This document shows positions 1 through 11,493 of a stretch of DNA of 64,000 nt, one piece after another (positions within the stretch are counted from its first letter, which is position 1; each line of letters begins with the position of its first letter). The notes below the pieces were generated by a model, which saw only the letters and a program-made list of their open reading frames with translations, searched no databases and had not been told where the DNA came from. The translations under genes and the position numbers were made by a program. The stretch spans positions 3,762,060-3,826,059 of the forward strand of contig CP137666.1 of assembly GCA_037976565.1 (NCBI GenBank), read 5' to 3'. The DNA is from Mesocentrotus franciscanus (taxonomy: Eukaryota; Echinodermata; Echinoidea; Camarodonta; Strongylocentrotidae).

Positions 1-1836
1 CTATAGCATAATCAACATATGGTATTCGGAGTCACCGCTCAACGGGTATTTTCCCTACTGGTCTATCCACCCCTAGTCTTGACATGGTTGCTCGCTTTGT
101 CGGCTATCCATGCGAATTTTAATTCCTAGGTCTCTACGATAAGAATTTCCAATTCCTATACCTATCGCCAACTTCCAGAATTAACTAATCAGTTTTAAAC
201 ATACTTCAATCCAAAGCCAACCGGTTTATCTAAGCATTCGTCCCTTGCTGTCTGTAATTCAGTGCTCATTAATGGATCATTATCAATAAGTGTTACTAAG
301 ATAAAATATACATGTAAGTTACAGCTCCATGAATACATAAGTTACTTGTATTGCTTTGTACTTCATTAATTGTTAAATTATGAATCTATTTACAAATGAC
401 TAAATCTTATGCAAGTAATAGGGTCAGATCGTATTTACTTTGTTCATAAATATAATGAATATAATTAAGGTATGACTATAGAATACAAATATTAAATATA
501 CAAATGTTCAATATATAAGTTACAACTGCTATACATGTATATAGATGTATTGATATATTCTTAAACTACTAGGTACAGGTGACAGACTACGTAACTGAGG
601 CTCTCAGCCTCCTCTTCCAGAAATTCATATTACTGGTAATGTATTAGGTCACACAGCAGATATGGTCTATAGTCGTAAATCTCGGTTCACAAGGTTCACA
701 GACAGGTCAGGTTCACAGACAGGTCAGGTTCACGGCTCAGCAAATGACACAGTGTACAGCCACATCAATCAAACTCGGCTGTCACGTATATCAGCGCACT
801 ATCATGCGCGTATGCTTTAACCACGCAAATATTACATGTACGCACATGAATATTCATAAATCCTCGAAATAACTATTTCAAAGTAAGTGCGATTACATCA
901 AATAATTTGTAACCTTTATACAAAGAGAAATATATTGATAAAAATAAAGTAAGAGCCTTATTCCGAGAGTACAGACATTCAGAATAATGGTAAGTCAGCC
1001 TGACAGTATAACTCAGCAATTTAACAGGTGAAATAGACAAAAATATATGAAAAGATCAAAAAATCAGTCACACATATATATTTTGGTGTTTCAAGTCAGT
1101 TTTATAAAAAAATGATTTTATGCTGACCGTCACAGTTGCATCGCACATTTATTTCATCTTGCTTAATAAGTGGTGGCGTAAGCAAGTGCCAAATGTGTAG
1201 GTGATTCCAGGTGAGCTCCAGTATTTTGGTGGTGATGGATGAGAAAAGCATTAGTGTAACGGTAAGTAGGAAGCAATGTGAAAATATGGAAACTGAAAGA
1301 TACTGAAACGAGAGTGAAGTTTGCTGAGAGGATTGGAGATCTCTGGGACAGCAAGCTAGAAGAGGATTTGTGGGTGAGGTACAAACTGGATATAATGAAT
1401 ATTCATTAAAATTTTCAAATGTCCAATAGCTACATGTACGTATGAGTCCAGCCCGGCTGAGTGACCCATTGATATTTTAATATTCATAAACCCGATATCA
1501 AACGAATGATCTGATTGGCCATCGGCTTTGTTTCGGTACGTTGACCAGAAAATATATCAGCCGGGTAATGTCAAAGATTACAGTCCGAATACATTGAACG
1601 GTACAACTCACTGGTTCTGAGATGAAATTGGATAGATTTGTGTAAAGTAAGCTTGTAAATTTCGCCATTGGAATTACATAATGACAATTTTATGAATTTT
1701 ATATAAGAAAGAAATATATATGCTTTCTTATGTCTGATTTATGAATCAGACAATTAGATCTAAATAACGAAAAACGGGGAAGAAAGTTTTTGTACCAGAT
1801 TTGTACCAGATTTGTACCAAAATCGCTAGTATTCTC
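1..1836. other. AT-rich non-coding stretch, no gene seen
   Basis: No convincing exon was found on either strand. The only small structure is a 17-bp direct repeat (GTTCACAGACAGGTCAG) present twice at about 694-727, followed by a partial third copy. If the V-ATPase F call at 7200-7247 is right, this stretch lies inside that gene's long first intron on the minus strand. Confidence 0.5.
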
Positions 1837-2097
1837 CCCCCATTGTGCGAGCTGTAAGGAGTACCATCTGTGTATGGGGAAGGTTGTTAAATGTCAGTTT
1901 TATCAAAGATCGGGTGAAATCCAAATATAAGTTGATTCCTGTTGATGTGCAGGGCTGCATACAACTCATATTTTGTTATTCAAACATCTAAATATATTTC
2001 ATAGATTTTTAAATTTAAAAAAAAAAATTTTCTCAGACCTGCTAAGCTCCACCCCCCCCCCTTGTGCGAGCCGTAAGGGGAACCGTCTGTGTATGGG
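1837..2097 (+). repeat. Dispersed repeat copies beside the fold-back element
   Basis: A motif of about 45 bp, with a C-run, then TTGTGCGAG, GTAAGG and CTGTGTATGGG, occurs at about 1837-1883 and again at about 2050-2097. Its last part (CTGTGTATGGGGAAGG) recurs at about 3042-3057. The copies lie either side of the inverted-repeat element at 2098-3026, so they may be broken ends of an older repeat that it entered. Confidence 0.5.
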
Positions 2098-2278
2098 TAG
2101 GCACTTTTGAGGCGACTTTGACATGAGCGGGAGTGAATTCACAGTAAAAGTCACAATTTTACGGCTAGCGAAGAGTCTAGCTAAGTAGCTAGCTAGCTAA
2201 ACCTGCGCATGTGCACATGGTAACGGTTAAGGTTAGTGATAGGGTTATAATAATCGTGCAAACCCACCTTTCATCAAC

Positions 2279-2351
2279 CCATCATTAGCTCAATCGGTAA
2301 GGACAGTGTAATAGAACGTTGTAGACGTAGTTGTGGGTTCGAATCTCAGTA
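2279..2351 (+). other. tRNA-like sequence (SINE head or tRNA pseudogene)
   Basis: An A-box-like TAGCTCAATCGG at about 2286 is followed about 50 bp later by a B-box-like GGGTTCGAATCTC, which is the internal promoter layout of a tRNA or tRNA-derived SINE. The acceptor stem does not pair, so this is not a working tRNA gene. It lies inside the inner inverted arms of the fold-back element. A SINE fragment is the likeliest reading. Confidence 0.6.
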
Positions 2352-2526
2352 TTTATTTAGTTCTATTTTTTGCCTTTATAGATAGTGAGGCAAAGCAATA
2401 AATAATCAAAGTCTACTTGTCTGTGAGGTAGGCACAGCTAGCTAGACTCTTCGCGAGCCGTAAAAATTGTGACCTTTAATCTTTACAACTACAAGTTTAC
2501 TGTGAGTGTGACTGTGAGCAGTAGGG

Positions 2527-2970
2527 GCGCTGGTCCCAGAATAAGGATCATCCGCATAAACGAGGATTGTCTTCGTAAACGCGGACAGACGCGTTCGCAA
2601 AAATGAGGATTGTCGGCATTTTCGCAGACGTTTCTCATTTCCGATCTGCGCGTTGGAGATGCAAAAAACAGATTCCGCTATGATTTTCTTGATGCATTTC
2701 ACATCGACTTTGTACAGAGACTTTCACGTTATGAGCGATAAATCCGCGGGAAGACCGACAACCCATAATTAAAAGTAAACGGTGAACTGAAGGTATTTAA
2801 TTACGCGGAATCTGTTTTTTCGCATCGCCAGAGCGCGGTTCGGGAACCCGAAACCCGCAGAGCGCCGATGAAAAGAAATGTCCGCCCTTATTTTTTTAGG
2901 ACGCAAATTGTCCGCGTTTACGAGGATATCCTGGTTTTTGCGGACGATCCTCATTCTCTGACCAGCGCCT
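2527..2970. mobile_element. Inner inverted-repeat element
   Basis: A left arm at about 2527-2600 (GGCGCTGGTC, then AAGGATCATCCGC, then GTAAACGCGGACA) matches the reverse complement of about 2893-2970. Further inside, 2640-2670 and 2815-2870 also pair loosely. The element occupies the right half of the 2098-3026 fold-back, so it is either a nested insertion or the inner part of one complex palindrome. Confidence 0.65.
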
Positions 2971-3026
2971 CTACAGTACTGGTGAGTGTGAATTCACTTC
3001 CGCTCAAGTCGCCTCAAAAGTGCCTA

Positions 3027-3956
3027 GATCTAGAGTCTACCCTGTGTATGGGGAAGGTTAAAAATTAATAAAAAATGTCAGTTTTATTAACGATTTACCC
3101 ATATCAGCACGTAGAACTTTAGCTTACATTTAGATCTAGCGCATGCGCATTACGTTCATCCCGTCACGGCCTCATTTTCGTAAGGTGGCGCCTAGCCTAG
3201 CCGACATGGGCCCTTCAGATTGGCTATCGCTGGCTGCCATAGGCTCTATGTTATAAGATATTAGTGCGAGGAGAGAGCGTGCGATTTTCCGGTTGATCTG
3301 ATACCAAAATCATGATATTCCAGTCAAATCTTCTATTTTTTACGATTTTTACAGTGTCTTTGAAAAGTTAAGTATTTCACTTAAGTTTAAGTCTTACTTA
3401 AGTTTGAAAAATTAAGGTACAAACTTGCAAGTTGTACTGAAATGTTCGTTAATTTTTTCTATTTTATGTGTGTACCTAGAGTAAAGGTGGCAGTTTTCGG
3501 CCGGTCCGTTGGATGCATGGTAAAATCCTTTAAATTATATTGCATAATAGCATATCACATATCACACATACAATAACATGCCTGAGTCACTGGAGAACCA
3601 AATTTGCAAAGGAAAATGTATCCTTAAATATCATATTTTAGCGAGGTAATCGGCGGTCCCGCTACCCGAATCTGAAAAATCGAATATCTTACGCGTGTCT
3701 GTAAGGAATATGGGTACCATAAAATGAGCTGTATTTCAAGCATTTTTCAGATTTAGAGCCAGATTTTTTGAGTACCGCAAGCTTGAAAGTATCTCACCGC
3801 ACGTATTCTATCACTGCAGTCGGATACTATAGCGCTGTATCTCTGTTTTGTTTAGGTTCCAATTTCTGATCACCGCACCCACAGGTGTAGTTTTCGCCGT
3901 GCGGGGATAACGTGCTCTGGCCGCACGTGCTATAGATCAGCGGGCGATACAATACA
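3027..3956. other. Non-coding stretch, no gene seen
   Basis: AT-rich sequence with no supported exon and no clear repeat beyond short homopolymers. Confidence 0.45.
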
Positions 3957-3998
3957 CGTACCGACGGCGGGTTGCGCGCGCACCCCACCGTCGGTACG
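3957..3998. repeat. GC-rich perfect-type hairpin
   Basis: CGTACCGACGG and CCGTCGGTACG form an 11-bp inverted pair, extended by GGG and CCC, around a loop containing GCGCGCGC. The surrounding DNA is much less GC-rich. It may be the core of a larger transposon palindrome. No function is assigned. Confidence 0.7.
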
Positions 3999-4067
3999 GT
4001 ATGCAATTGTATTGTGCAGCAGTTTGCCGTGAATCCCGTGAGAAAGTGTATAGAGTAGAGTAGTGCT

Positions 4068-5045
4068 GTAGCCGAACCGCCGAACCGAACGGAAGTTCGC
4101 CGAACATGGCACTTCCGAACCGAACCGAACCGAACCGAACACAAAGGCCTGGTTCGGATGTTCGGCAGAAAAATTTTAAAACGTTTTTGCAGGCTAATGA
4201 ACTTGTCATTTTATACCTAATTTTCATGTCATGATTGCTCATTCTATATTTACTTTTTTTTCCTATTTTCCTCCTTGTGATTCATGCCTCGATCTCCAGT
4301 CGTGGGCGCGACTTCACTGACGCCATTTAAATCCCAAATCCTGACCTCTGCAACGTCGCGATCGCAAGCTATAAACAAGCTAGAATACACGTGCCTATTA
4401 GGCACTGATCAAAACAAGTTCGGCTCAAACCCAAACAGTACAAAAAAAAAAAAAAATTAATTGTAATAATATCGGACAAATTTTACCATCTAAATAACAA
4501 AATAAATACATATTATAGTATTCTAATTTATTTATTCAGGAAAATTAGGAATTTTATTATTTACCCAATTAAAAATAAACATTAATAATAACGGCAATCG
4601 AACGAGCCTGGGCTGCTATCTCTGTGTATACATCGGTAAATTCAAGATGGCAGCTTTCATGACTCGTAACATTAGACAACAACCGTCTCGGCAAATCTTT
4701 AAAAATTATCGTTTATTCTCAAATTGAAAACATGATTCTTGTAAAACTGCAAATAAAACACGATTAAAAACGGAAATATGAATGTAAGTACTAAAATAGT
4801 TACGTTTAAAGCAGTTTTTTATGTGAAATACGTGCCGGTCGGAAGCAGTGTTTTTCATCAGGAGTGGGGCAGAAGTCCTCCGTGCTGGTCGGGCCTGCCC
4901 GGCCGGCCCGCCCAGCCCGCCCAGCGCCGACCACCGTAGCTATTAGGCTGCTTGCTATTATATTACCGAACCCCGAACCGAACCAAGTTCGGGTAAAAAA
5001 TTGCCGAACTCTGCCGAACCGAACCGAACCCGAACATGGAGCCTG
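4068..5045. repeat. Region bounded by CCGAAC-rich direct repeats
   Basis: Clusters of CCGAAC units lie at about 4072-4140 and 4964-5037 in the same orientation. Both contain an AAGTTCG step, and both contain CCGAACATGG. The outer flanks carry a matching CTGTA/TACAG pair (AGTGCTGTA on the left, TACAGCACT on the right). This could be an element with direct, LTR-like or subterminal repeats. No protein-coding frame between them is convincing; the open frames present are only CCGAAC translations. Confidence 0.45.
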
Positions 5046-6010
5046 ACTTACAGCACTAGAGTAGAGTCTCCGGTGAGCGGCACTCTCCGGTGGGCGGCCA
5101 CCGGTCAAGGTCAAAGAAAAAAGTATATGCAAATCATTTATATGCGATTGAAAACTACCCTGGACTCCCAGGTAAGTTTTGCTTTGTCGAAAACGACCAT
5201 AGCATAAGTACTTATCGGTACGGCGTATCCGTCAACGTTGTCGGAAATCTACGACACCAGTCGCCGATAGGAATTCCAGCAGGTGCTAACTGATAAATTA
5301 CGAGACTAAGACATAACTAGATCAATATTGTAGCTCTATTCGTCTGATTGGAGGTGAAATTTGATGTTAATTTGGGAGTATGAGGTCTGTGGTCTGTCAT
5401 CTATCGCAGAAATTTTGATCATGCCACCGCAGGGCTAGTTGCATGGGGTGGCCGCTACCGATGACGTAATTGATGGCCTACCCCGCGTGCGGCCGGGGGT
5501 GTCAATACACATATAACATACGGGTTTGTGTATAACGGTATATGAACTGAGGTGTGTACCCGTTATGACCCGCTACGGTAGTTTCTAGTAGTACGTACCC
5601 CGTTCCTCTCCGTACGCATTCTAGTCGGGATGTTCCATTCAAGGAAAAGGTGAATTTGTTTAAAACTTCACAAATCTACCGTAACAAGAGATAAACAATG
5701 ATTATTTTAGTTACCCGTAGTAATTTGGTACATGTTTTGATTGTGACGTTGCGCATATAGCTTTGTGACGTAGCGCGTATCGGCCATGCCGCCCACCGGG
5801 TAATGCATGGCCGCCCACTCGGGAACTTTTACGCCTTTCGATTTTTTATTTTATTTGTGCCTTCTATTTACTAAGTAAGTATATGGACCCTCCATTGAGG
5901 GTATTGAAGTATTCTGTGAGCATTTGCATAAAAATAAAATCGGCAGTGCCCGCGAAACAGCCGGCCACGGCCGCACACCGGAGCCTCGACGCTATTATAA
6001 CTTTTATAAG
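5046..6010. other. Non-coding stretch with patches of high CpG
   Basis: GC-rich patches at 5080-5110, 5440-5520 and 5785-5825 alternate with AT-rich DNA. No exon with splice sites was recognised. Confidence 0.4.
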
Positions 6011-6891
6011 TAGGGTGTCTGAACGATTTTTCAATTTTCCCTTTGGATCGTTTTTCACCATTTTGGTTGGATAATTGAAAAAATTATTCACTCAGAATAA
6101 TACATTTCAAATTTCAAGACTCACCGATGTTTCTATCAAAAGTTACAGCCCCTTCAATTCCCTACAATATTCATCCATTTTTTGTAAGAATCAACGAAAA
6201 AGACGTACACGCAGAGTTATGTTGTTTTGCTAAATTTAGCACAACAGCTGAATTGCGCAATATGCCAGCGTACACATACGCATGCAAGCGTATGCGTGTT
6301 GCTTAAATGATGCGCGATCGGCAATCCATTGTCTTCAATGGGCACCCACTTCCGGGTTTGTAGACACTCGGCCCGATGCATATTCATGTGCAGATTTTAC
6401 GCGCTATCACCATGGGTTCGGCCGGCGCGGAGCTCACGCCTCCCTACTTAGCTGATCCGAAAAATGTGGGGAAGGGTATTTTCAAACTGTAATTGTTTGT
6501 GATCCCTGGGGGCTAGCGAAAAAATAAGCATAGGGATAGTTTCCTTACGACTGGGACTACTTATCGCCAGGGGCGTCATATCTCATAAGTTGCAAATTTC
6601 GGAGTTAGCCAGGAAACAATGTTTAAATAGCTGTTTTGACCAAGATATTTTTAGAATTTCGAGATGACGCCCCTCTGTAAATATTGGAATTAATCTGCTC
6701 TTTCATATGACACCTCATTTATTGAGTATCACCTTCAGGATCACAAAGAATAAAGGTTTGAACTTCAAAAAAAAAAAAACTTTGACCAATTTTGCATGAT
6801 CGCGTAATGCACATAGACTGCATAGGGCTGCGTGCAATCTCTATGGGAAGGATTTTAGCACACAACATCGGGTGCGCGATCAGACACCCTA
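6011..6891. mobile_element. Putative 0.88-kb element with 12-bp terminal inverted repeats
   Basis: TAGGGTGTCTGA at 6011-6022 is matched exactly by its inverse TCAGACACCCTA at 6880-6891, and the next bases (ACG/TCG) nearly match. No transposase frame is visible. There is no clear target duplication, so chance or an internal part of a larger repeat is possible. Confidence 0.45.
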
Positions 6892-7199
6892 TTTTAAGTC
6901 TTCATTTTTCGGAAAAATACTCCCCAAAAGATAAGAAAATTGGCACGATCCAGGTAAGAAACATAACGACTTTTAAATCATGGCCATTATTTGAAGAAAA
7001 CATGAATATTTACTTGATTTTAGGTCTGTTTTAGTAGGGTATTTCCACGCCGGAGTTACGGGTCAAAGTATGGATATGATTGCACATTAGCGCCAATTAA
7101 ATAGCTACACAATTACCAATATGTGGGACGAGGATCTGTCGCTATTGCCCAGTTCAAGCATCCACAATCCTATAAAATAGGATAAAATATTATACTTAC
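6892..7199. other. Non-coding stretch, probable start of V-ATPase F intron 1
   Basis: This follows the splice donor of the exon at 7200-7247, read on the minus strand. No further V-ATPase F exon was recognised between here and position 1. Confidence 0.45.
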
Positions 7200-7247
7200 T
7201 TCATCACCGATTACAGCTACCAGTTTCCCTCTAGATAAATGTGCCAT
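7200..7247 (-). CDS. ATP6V1F: V-type proton ATPase subunit F, first coding exon (partial)
   Basis: Read on the minus strand, the ATG at 7245-7247 opens 16 codons giving MAHLSRGKLVAVIGDE, then a good splice donor GTAAGT. Subunit F proteins begin with a short variable tail followed by GKL-(I/V)-(S/A)-VIGDED; this exon stops just before the next D, in phase 0. Subunit F is the small (about 120-residue) subunit of the cytosolic V1 rotor stalk of the proton pump that acidifies vesicles and lysosomes. The remaining 105 or so residues are not found between 1 and 7199, so the first intron would be longer than 7.2 kb, or this is an isolated exon. The match is short but distinctive. Confidence 0.75.
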
Positions 7248-7680
7248 TTCTGCTCTCCTTTTGCAAACATACAATGTAAATTATTGGCAGGATATGAGTA
7301 AATTCTGTAGATGAACTCGTCTTGTGATCGACCCTACCAGCAGTTTATTCCACTTACCGTGCTAGCTTTAATGGAGGGAATCATTCATTGATATCCATAA
7401 TTGAGGAAGCAAATGCTTGATCCTACCTTTAACATTTGCCAATACTATTATTTCAAACTTAATTCATTATAAATATTTTTATTCTCATTCAATAAATCTA
7501 CAAACTATGTGTTTTAAATTTCATATCTATACTGTTTAAACAAAATTTCAAGGTCTTACCCCTGCAATGTAATGGAATTGACTATGTTTGACTGTGCCGA
7601 TTGCTAGACAACTCGACCTCATGATATTCATTTCGATAATTTACAAACTCGATATCAGACTCAGAGCTGATGTGTGCTCG
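7248..7680 (-). other. Presumed 5' flank of V-ATPase F, no gene seen
   Basis: This is the upstream side of the ATG on the minus strand. A donor-like CACG|GTAAGTGG ends at 7358 and an acceptor-like GAGCAG precedes the AAATGG start at 7249, so a 108-bp 5' UTR intron is possible. The acceptor has almost no pyrimidine tract, so this is weak. No TATA box or other promoter signal was identified. Confidence 0.3.
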
Positions 7681-7737
7681 CGAGAGAGAAATTGAGAGAG
7701 AGAGTGAGGGAGGGAGGGAGAGTGAGGGAGGGAGGGA

Positions 7738-7791
<54 letters not shown>

Positions 7792-7840
7792 GAGAGAGAG
7801 AGAGAGGGAGAATGAGAGAGAGAGAGAGAGAGAGAGAGAA
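7681..7840 (+). repeat. (GA)n microsatellite with GGGA interruptions
   Basis: About 160 bp of GA dinucleotides interrupted by GGGAGGGA blocks. The long Arg/Glu and Ser/Leu open frames here arise only from the repeat. Confidence 0.95.
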
Positions 7841-7957
7841 AAGAAAGGGGTCTTTATTGATTTGTTTTTAATCATCATTCAAAATAATCAAATAGCGCTT
7901 GAAGACAATTTTTTAAATCATAATATCAATGGATGAATCCGGGCTAACTCGGCCTAC

Positions 7958-8114
7958 GGGCGAACTCGGCCTTGCTGTAAAAACGGTCCCTAACCCTAAC
8001 CCTAACCCTAAACCTAACCCTAACCCTAACCCTAACCCTAAACCTAACTCTAACCCTAAACCTAACCCTAAACCTGCAAAAAATGACCATTTTACAGCGA
8101 GACCGAGTTGGCCC
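7958..8114. repeat. Interstitial telomere-like (CCCTAA)n inside inverted arms
   Basis: About 85 bp of CCCTAA units, with CCTAAA variants, occupies roughly 7988-8075. It is bracketed by inverted arms: 7958-7989 (GGGCGAACTCGGCC, then TGCTGTAAAA) and 8084-8114 (ATTTTACAGCGAGACCGAGT). Because the arms pair with each other, the tract looks like the core of a mobile fold-back element rather than an old chromosome fusion. Confidence 0.75.
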
Positions 8115-8635
<521 letters not shown>

Positions 8636-8804
8636 TATACATGTATATATCTATAAACATGATTGATTTTAGTCTGAGGAAACAATACATAATATGATAA
8701 TTCCGTTGCTATTTCAATTGTTTTAATCATTAGGCCTATATACTCATGTAGGCCTATACATTGTATATATTTTACACTCTATACAAGTGATCTGATCAAC
8801 ATTA

Positions 8805-9190
8805 TTCAAAGGCGTCTCCCAAATTTTTCTTGTCATTATTATGCTAACGACACACAGTTATAGTACATTTCTTTCAGTCCTGATAGGAACATCAAGATGA
8901 TGATAATATCTCAATTTTAGAATCATGTAAACGATATATCCATTCTTGGATGTTCCAACATAAGCGAATGCTTAATGATGAAAAAACAGAGTTTCTAACA
9001 TCCAGACAAGTTGCAAAGCTAAATATTAATCATATAACAGCTGGAGACTCAAAAGTAAAACCATCAAGCTCTGTGAGAAATCTGGGTGTATGGCTCGATT
9101 CTCAGTCGATCGTGGAGAAGCACATATCTATAACACATGCAAATATGCCTTTTTTATGTTATATACAATCTCCCTTATATTCGTAGATAA
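8805..9190 (+). pseudogene. Decayed non-LTR retrotransposon reverse transcriptase fragment
   Basis: The frame at 8950-9186 reads RMLNDEKTEFL, then a SRQVAKLNI segment, then SSVRNLGVWLDS. This is the usual block just after the active site in CR1/jockey-type LINE reverse transcriptases (KLNxDKTEFL ... VRNLGVxxD). Upstream, about 8810-8865 encodes GVSQ followed by YANDTQL, in a different frame. These correspond to the GVPQG and YADDTQL motifs, but the DNA between them is deleted and one catalytic D reads N. The copy is frame-shifted, internally deleted and truncated, and cannot be active. It is a useful marker of the LINE families present, with no host role suggested. Confidence 0.85.
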
Positions 9191-9403
9191 CCTACTTAGA
9201 CGGCCGGAAAAGCACAGAAAGCCTTGCCCATGCATTTATTAGCATCCAGTATATTTATTCATATATTGTTTTATTTTTTATACAGGGTGGCACATAATTA
9301 TCACCAATTTGGTGGTCTTCCATGAGGCCCTGTTCGGTAAGAATAAAACAAATAACAGCAGCAAAAACAAAATAGATAAATACACAAGCATGTAAAGGTT
9401 ACG
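9191..9403. other. Short non-coding spacer between LINE relic and tandem repeat
   Basis: AT-rich; no feature recognised. Confidence 0.4.
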
Positions 9404-9830
9404 AAGGTTCGTATTTCCGAAAATGAAATAGGGTTCGTAATTCCAAAAATGAAATAGGGTTCGTAATTCCAAAAATGAAATAGGGTTCGTAATTCCGAAA
9501 ATGAAATAGGGTTCGTAATTCCAAAAATGAAATAGGGTTCGTAATTCCAAAAATGAAATAGGGTTCGTAATTCCGAAAATGAAAAAGGGTTCGTAATTCC
9601 GAAAATGAAATAGGGTTCGTAATTCCGAAAGTGAAAAAGGGTTCATAATTCCGAAGGTTCGTATTTCCGAAAATGAATCAGCGTTCATAATTCCGAAAAT
9701 GAAAAAGGGTTCATAATTCTGAACGTTCGTATTTCCGAAAATGAAACAGCGTTCATAATTCCGAAAATGATATAGGGTTCATAATTCCGAAAATGATATA
9801 GGGTTCATAATTCCGAAAATGAAATATGCT
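9404..9830 (+). repeat. 26-bp tandem repeat, left arm of a fold-back structure
   Basis: About 16 imperfect copies of a unit near TTCGTAATTCCGAAAATGAA plus ATAGGG. Variants exchange CGTAAT/CATAAT and ATAGGG/AAAGGG. The same unit is found inverted at about 11494-12090. The 136-codon minus-strand open frame across this stretch is repetitive and is not regarded as a gene. Confidence 0.92.
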
Positions 9831-10737
9831 AGGTACCTAAAAAGGAGGGAGGACCGAAACGACTGGACAGCCCCTCCGCCCTCTCCATATCAAGGGCCCC
9901 CAAAAAGGGAGAGAGATAAAAGGGAAAAGAAAACTATTACTGACTCTGAGAAGAACCAGTGAATAATTTTATCTTTCCTTATGTTATTTGTTTGTTTTTA
10001 TTCTTCTATCATTTCCTCTTTCTCTCTTCATTTCCTCATTCTTTGTTTTTTCTTCTATCTTCTTCTCCTTCTTTCTTTTCTTATGTTAGGTCATTCTTTG
10101 CTTTTATTCTTCTTTCATTTCCTCTATCTATCTACAACATAACATCAGGAATGAAATGTATATCTGGCGGCTGCCAGATAATTCTATTTTTCCTTATCAT
10201 GATTATGTTATTTTCCTTCTATCTTCTTCACTTTCTACCTTTCCTTGTGTTATTCTTTGTTTTTATCCTTCCATCTTCTTCTCTTTCTATTTTTTCGTAT
10301 GTATACTCTTTGCTTTCATCCTTCTATCATTTCCTCTTTCTATCTTCATTTTTTAATTCTTTGTTTTCATTTTTCTATCATTTCCTCTTTCTACCTACAT
10401 AACATAAAGAAACATAGCTAGATTATTTGGCGGCCGCCAGATAATTCTATCTTTCCATATGTTATGTTGCTTTACTTCTGTCGTCTTCTCTTTCTAATGC
10501 ATGAATGCAAAGTAGGTATTACATGGGTAATCAGGCTACACATGAAGAGAAAATATAAAAAATTATTCATTTTCACCATTAAACTTCTAATAATATTTTT
10601 AACAGGTTAAGGTATGCTTCAAAGCACTAGCTGACATTAAAAGGCGGACGTGGTTTTTAAAACCGCTCAAGAAATGCCTGAAATACAGGCGTGGATCCAG
10701 GGGGTCTGAGCGTGCGTTGCCTCCCCCGCCCCGTCAA

Positions 10738-10787
<50 letters not shown>

Positions 10788-11385
10788 AAGGGAAAGGGAA
10801 AGAGGAGAGAATGGGAAAGAAATAAGAGGAAGAAGAAAAGAAAAGAGAAGAAGATCGGGGGGGCGAAAGGGCTTTGCCTCCCAGGCTAGCTGTTGCGTCC
10901 CCCAGCAGAAAAAAGAGAGTGAAGGAAGGGAAGGGAAAGGGAAAGAAGAGAGAAAGGGAAAGAAAATAAAGAGGAAGAAGAAAAAGCTGGTGCGGACGGG
11001 GGGGGGCATTACCCCCCTCGCTACAAAAGAAAAGGGGGAGAGAAGGAAGTGAAAGGGAAGTGAAAAAAGAAAGAAAAAAAGGGCGAAGGCGGAGGCAATA
11101 ACAAATACCAAATAAAAAGCAACAAGCAAACAAACGAACAAATAAATCAATCAATCAATCAATCAAACGTAATCGGTGAGATGACCTCCACTTATCACCT
11201 TTTTAATCGATCATGATCCTCCCTCTTCTATCTTTCACTCTCTATCACCGATTTCAATCCTATCCCCTCTTTTTAGTTTTCCTCTCACCCTTCCTTCCTT
11301 TCTTTCCTTTTCTTTTTCATTTGTCCTTTATATTGTCCTTTATATTGTCCTATTGTCTTTTGTTGTCTTCTACTATTTCTCCCTG

Positions 11386-11421
<36 letters not shown>

Positions 11422-11493
11422 TCCAGTCCTTTTGGATCTCGTATGGGGAGAAGGGGATGGGCTGTCTCGGCTTTTTGTTTTGGTACTTTTTTC
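9831..11493. repeat. Spacer of the fold-back: pyrimidine- and purine-rich low-complexity DNA
   Basis: Roughly 9960-10500 is pyrimidine-rich (TTCTTC, TTTCCT runs) with two copies of a GGCGGC(T/C)GCCAGATAATTCTA motif at about 10166 and 10430. Roughly 10739-10783 is (GA)n, 10784-11090 is purine-rich, and 11213-11430 is pyrimidine-rich ending in (CT)n. No gene is supported; the long open frames are low-complexity translations. Confidence 0.7.

Larger units (their letters stand above)
2098..3026. mobile_element. Nested fold-back DNA transposon (non-autonomous)
   Basis: The left end starts TAGGCACTTTTGAGGCGACT and the right end is its inverse, ending in CTCAAAAGTGCCTA. The terminal inverted arms are about 40 bp and include GTGAATTCAC on both sides. 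Inside there is a second inverted pair: about 2150-2200 (ACGGCTAGCGAAGAGTCTAG) against about 2435-2475. No transposase frame is visible, so this is a MITE or a composite of several. The superfamily is not assigned. Confidence 0.75.

Noticed and set aside
2279..2351. A functional tRNA gene
   Set aside because: A and B boxes are present but the acceptor and anticodon stems do not form; kept only as a tRNA-like relic.
3827..5132. Several open frames of 60-108 codons
   Set aside because: They overlap in multiple frames over CCGAAC repeats and a hairpin, with no recognisable domain.
7582..7936. Arg/Glu-rich and Ser/Leu-rich open frames
   Set aside because: Translations of the (GA)n microsatellite.
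9278..9688. 136-codon minus-strand frame with repeated NPISFLELRTLFHF-like units
   Set aside because: Follows the 26-bp tandem repeat; it has no start context or homology, and the inverted array gives the same peptide.
10657..11154. 165-codon minus-strand frame rich in Phe, Ser and Leu
   Set aside because: Low-complexity purine/pyrimidine DNA; three overlapping frames are equally open.
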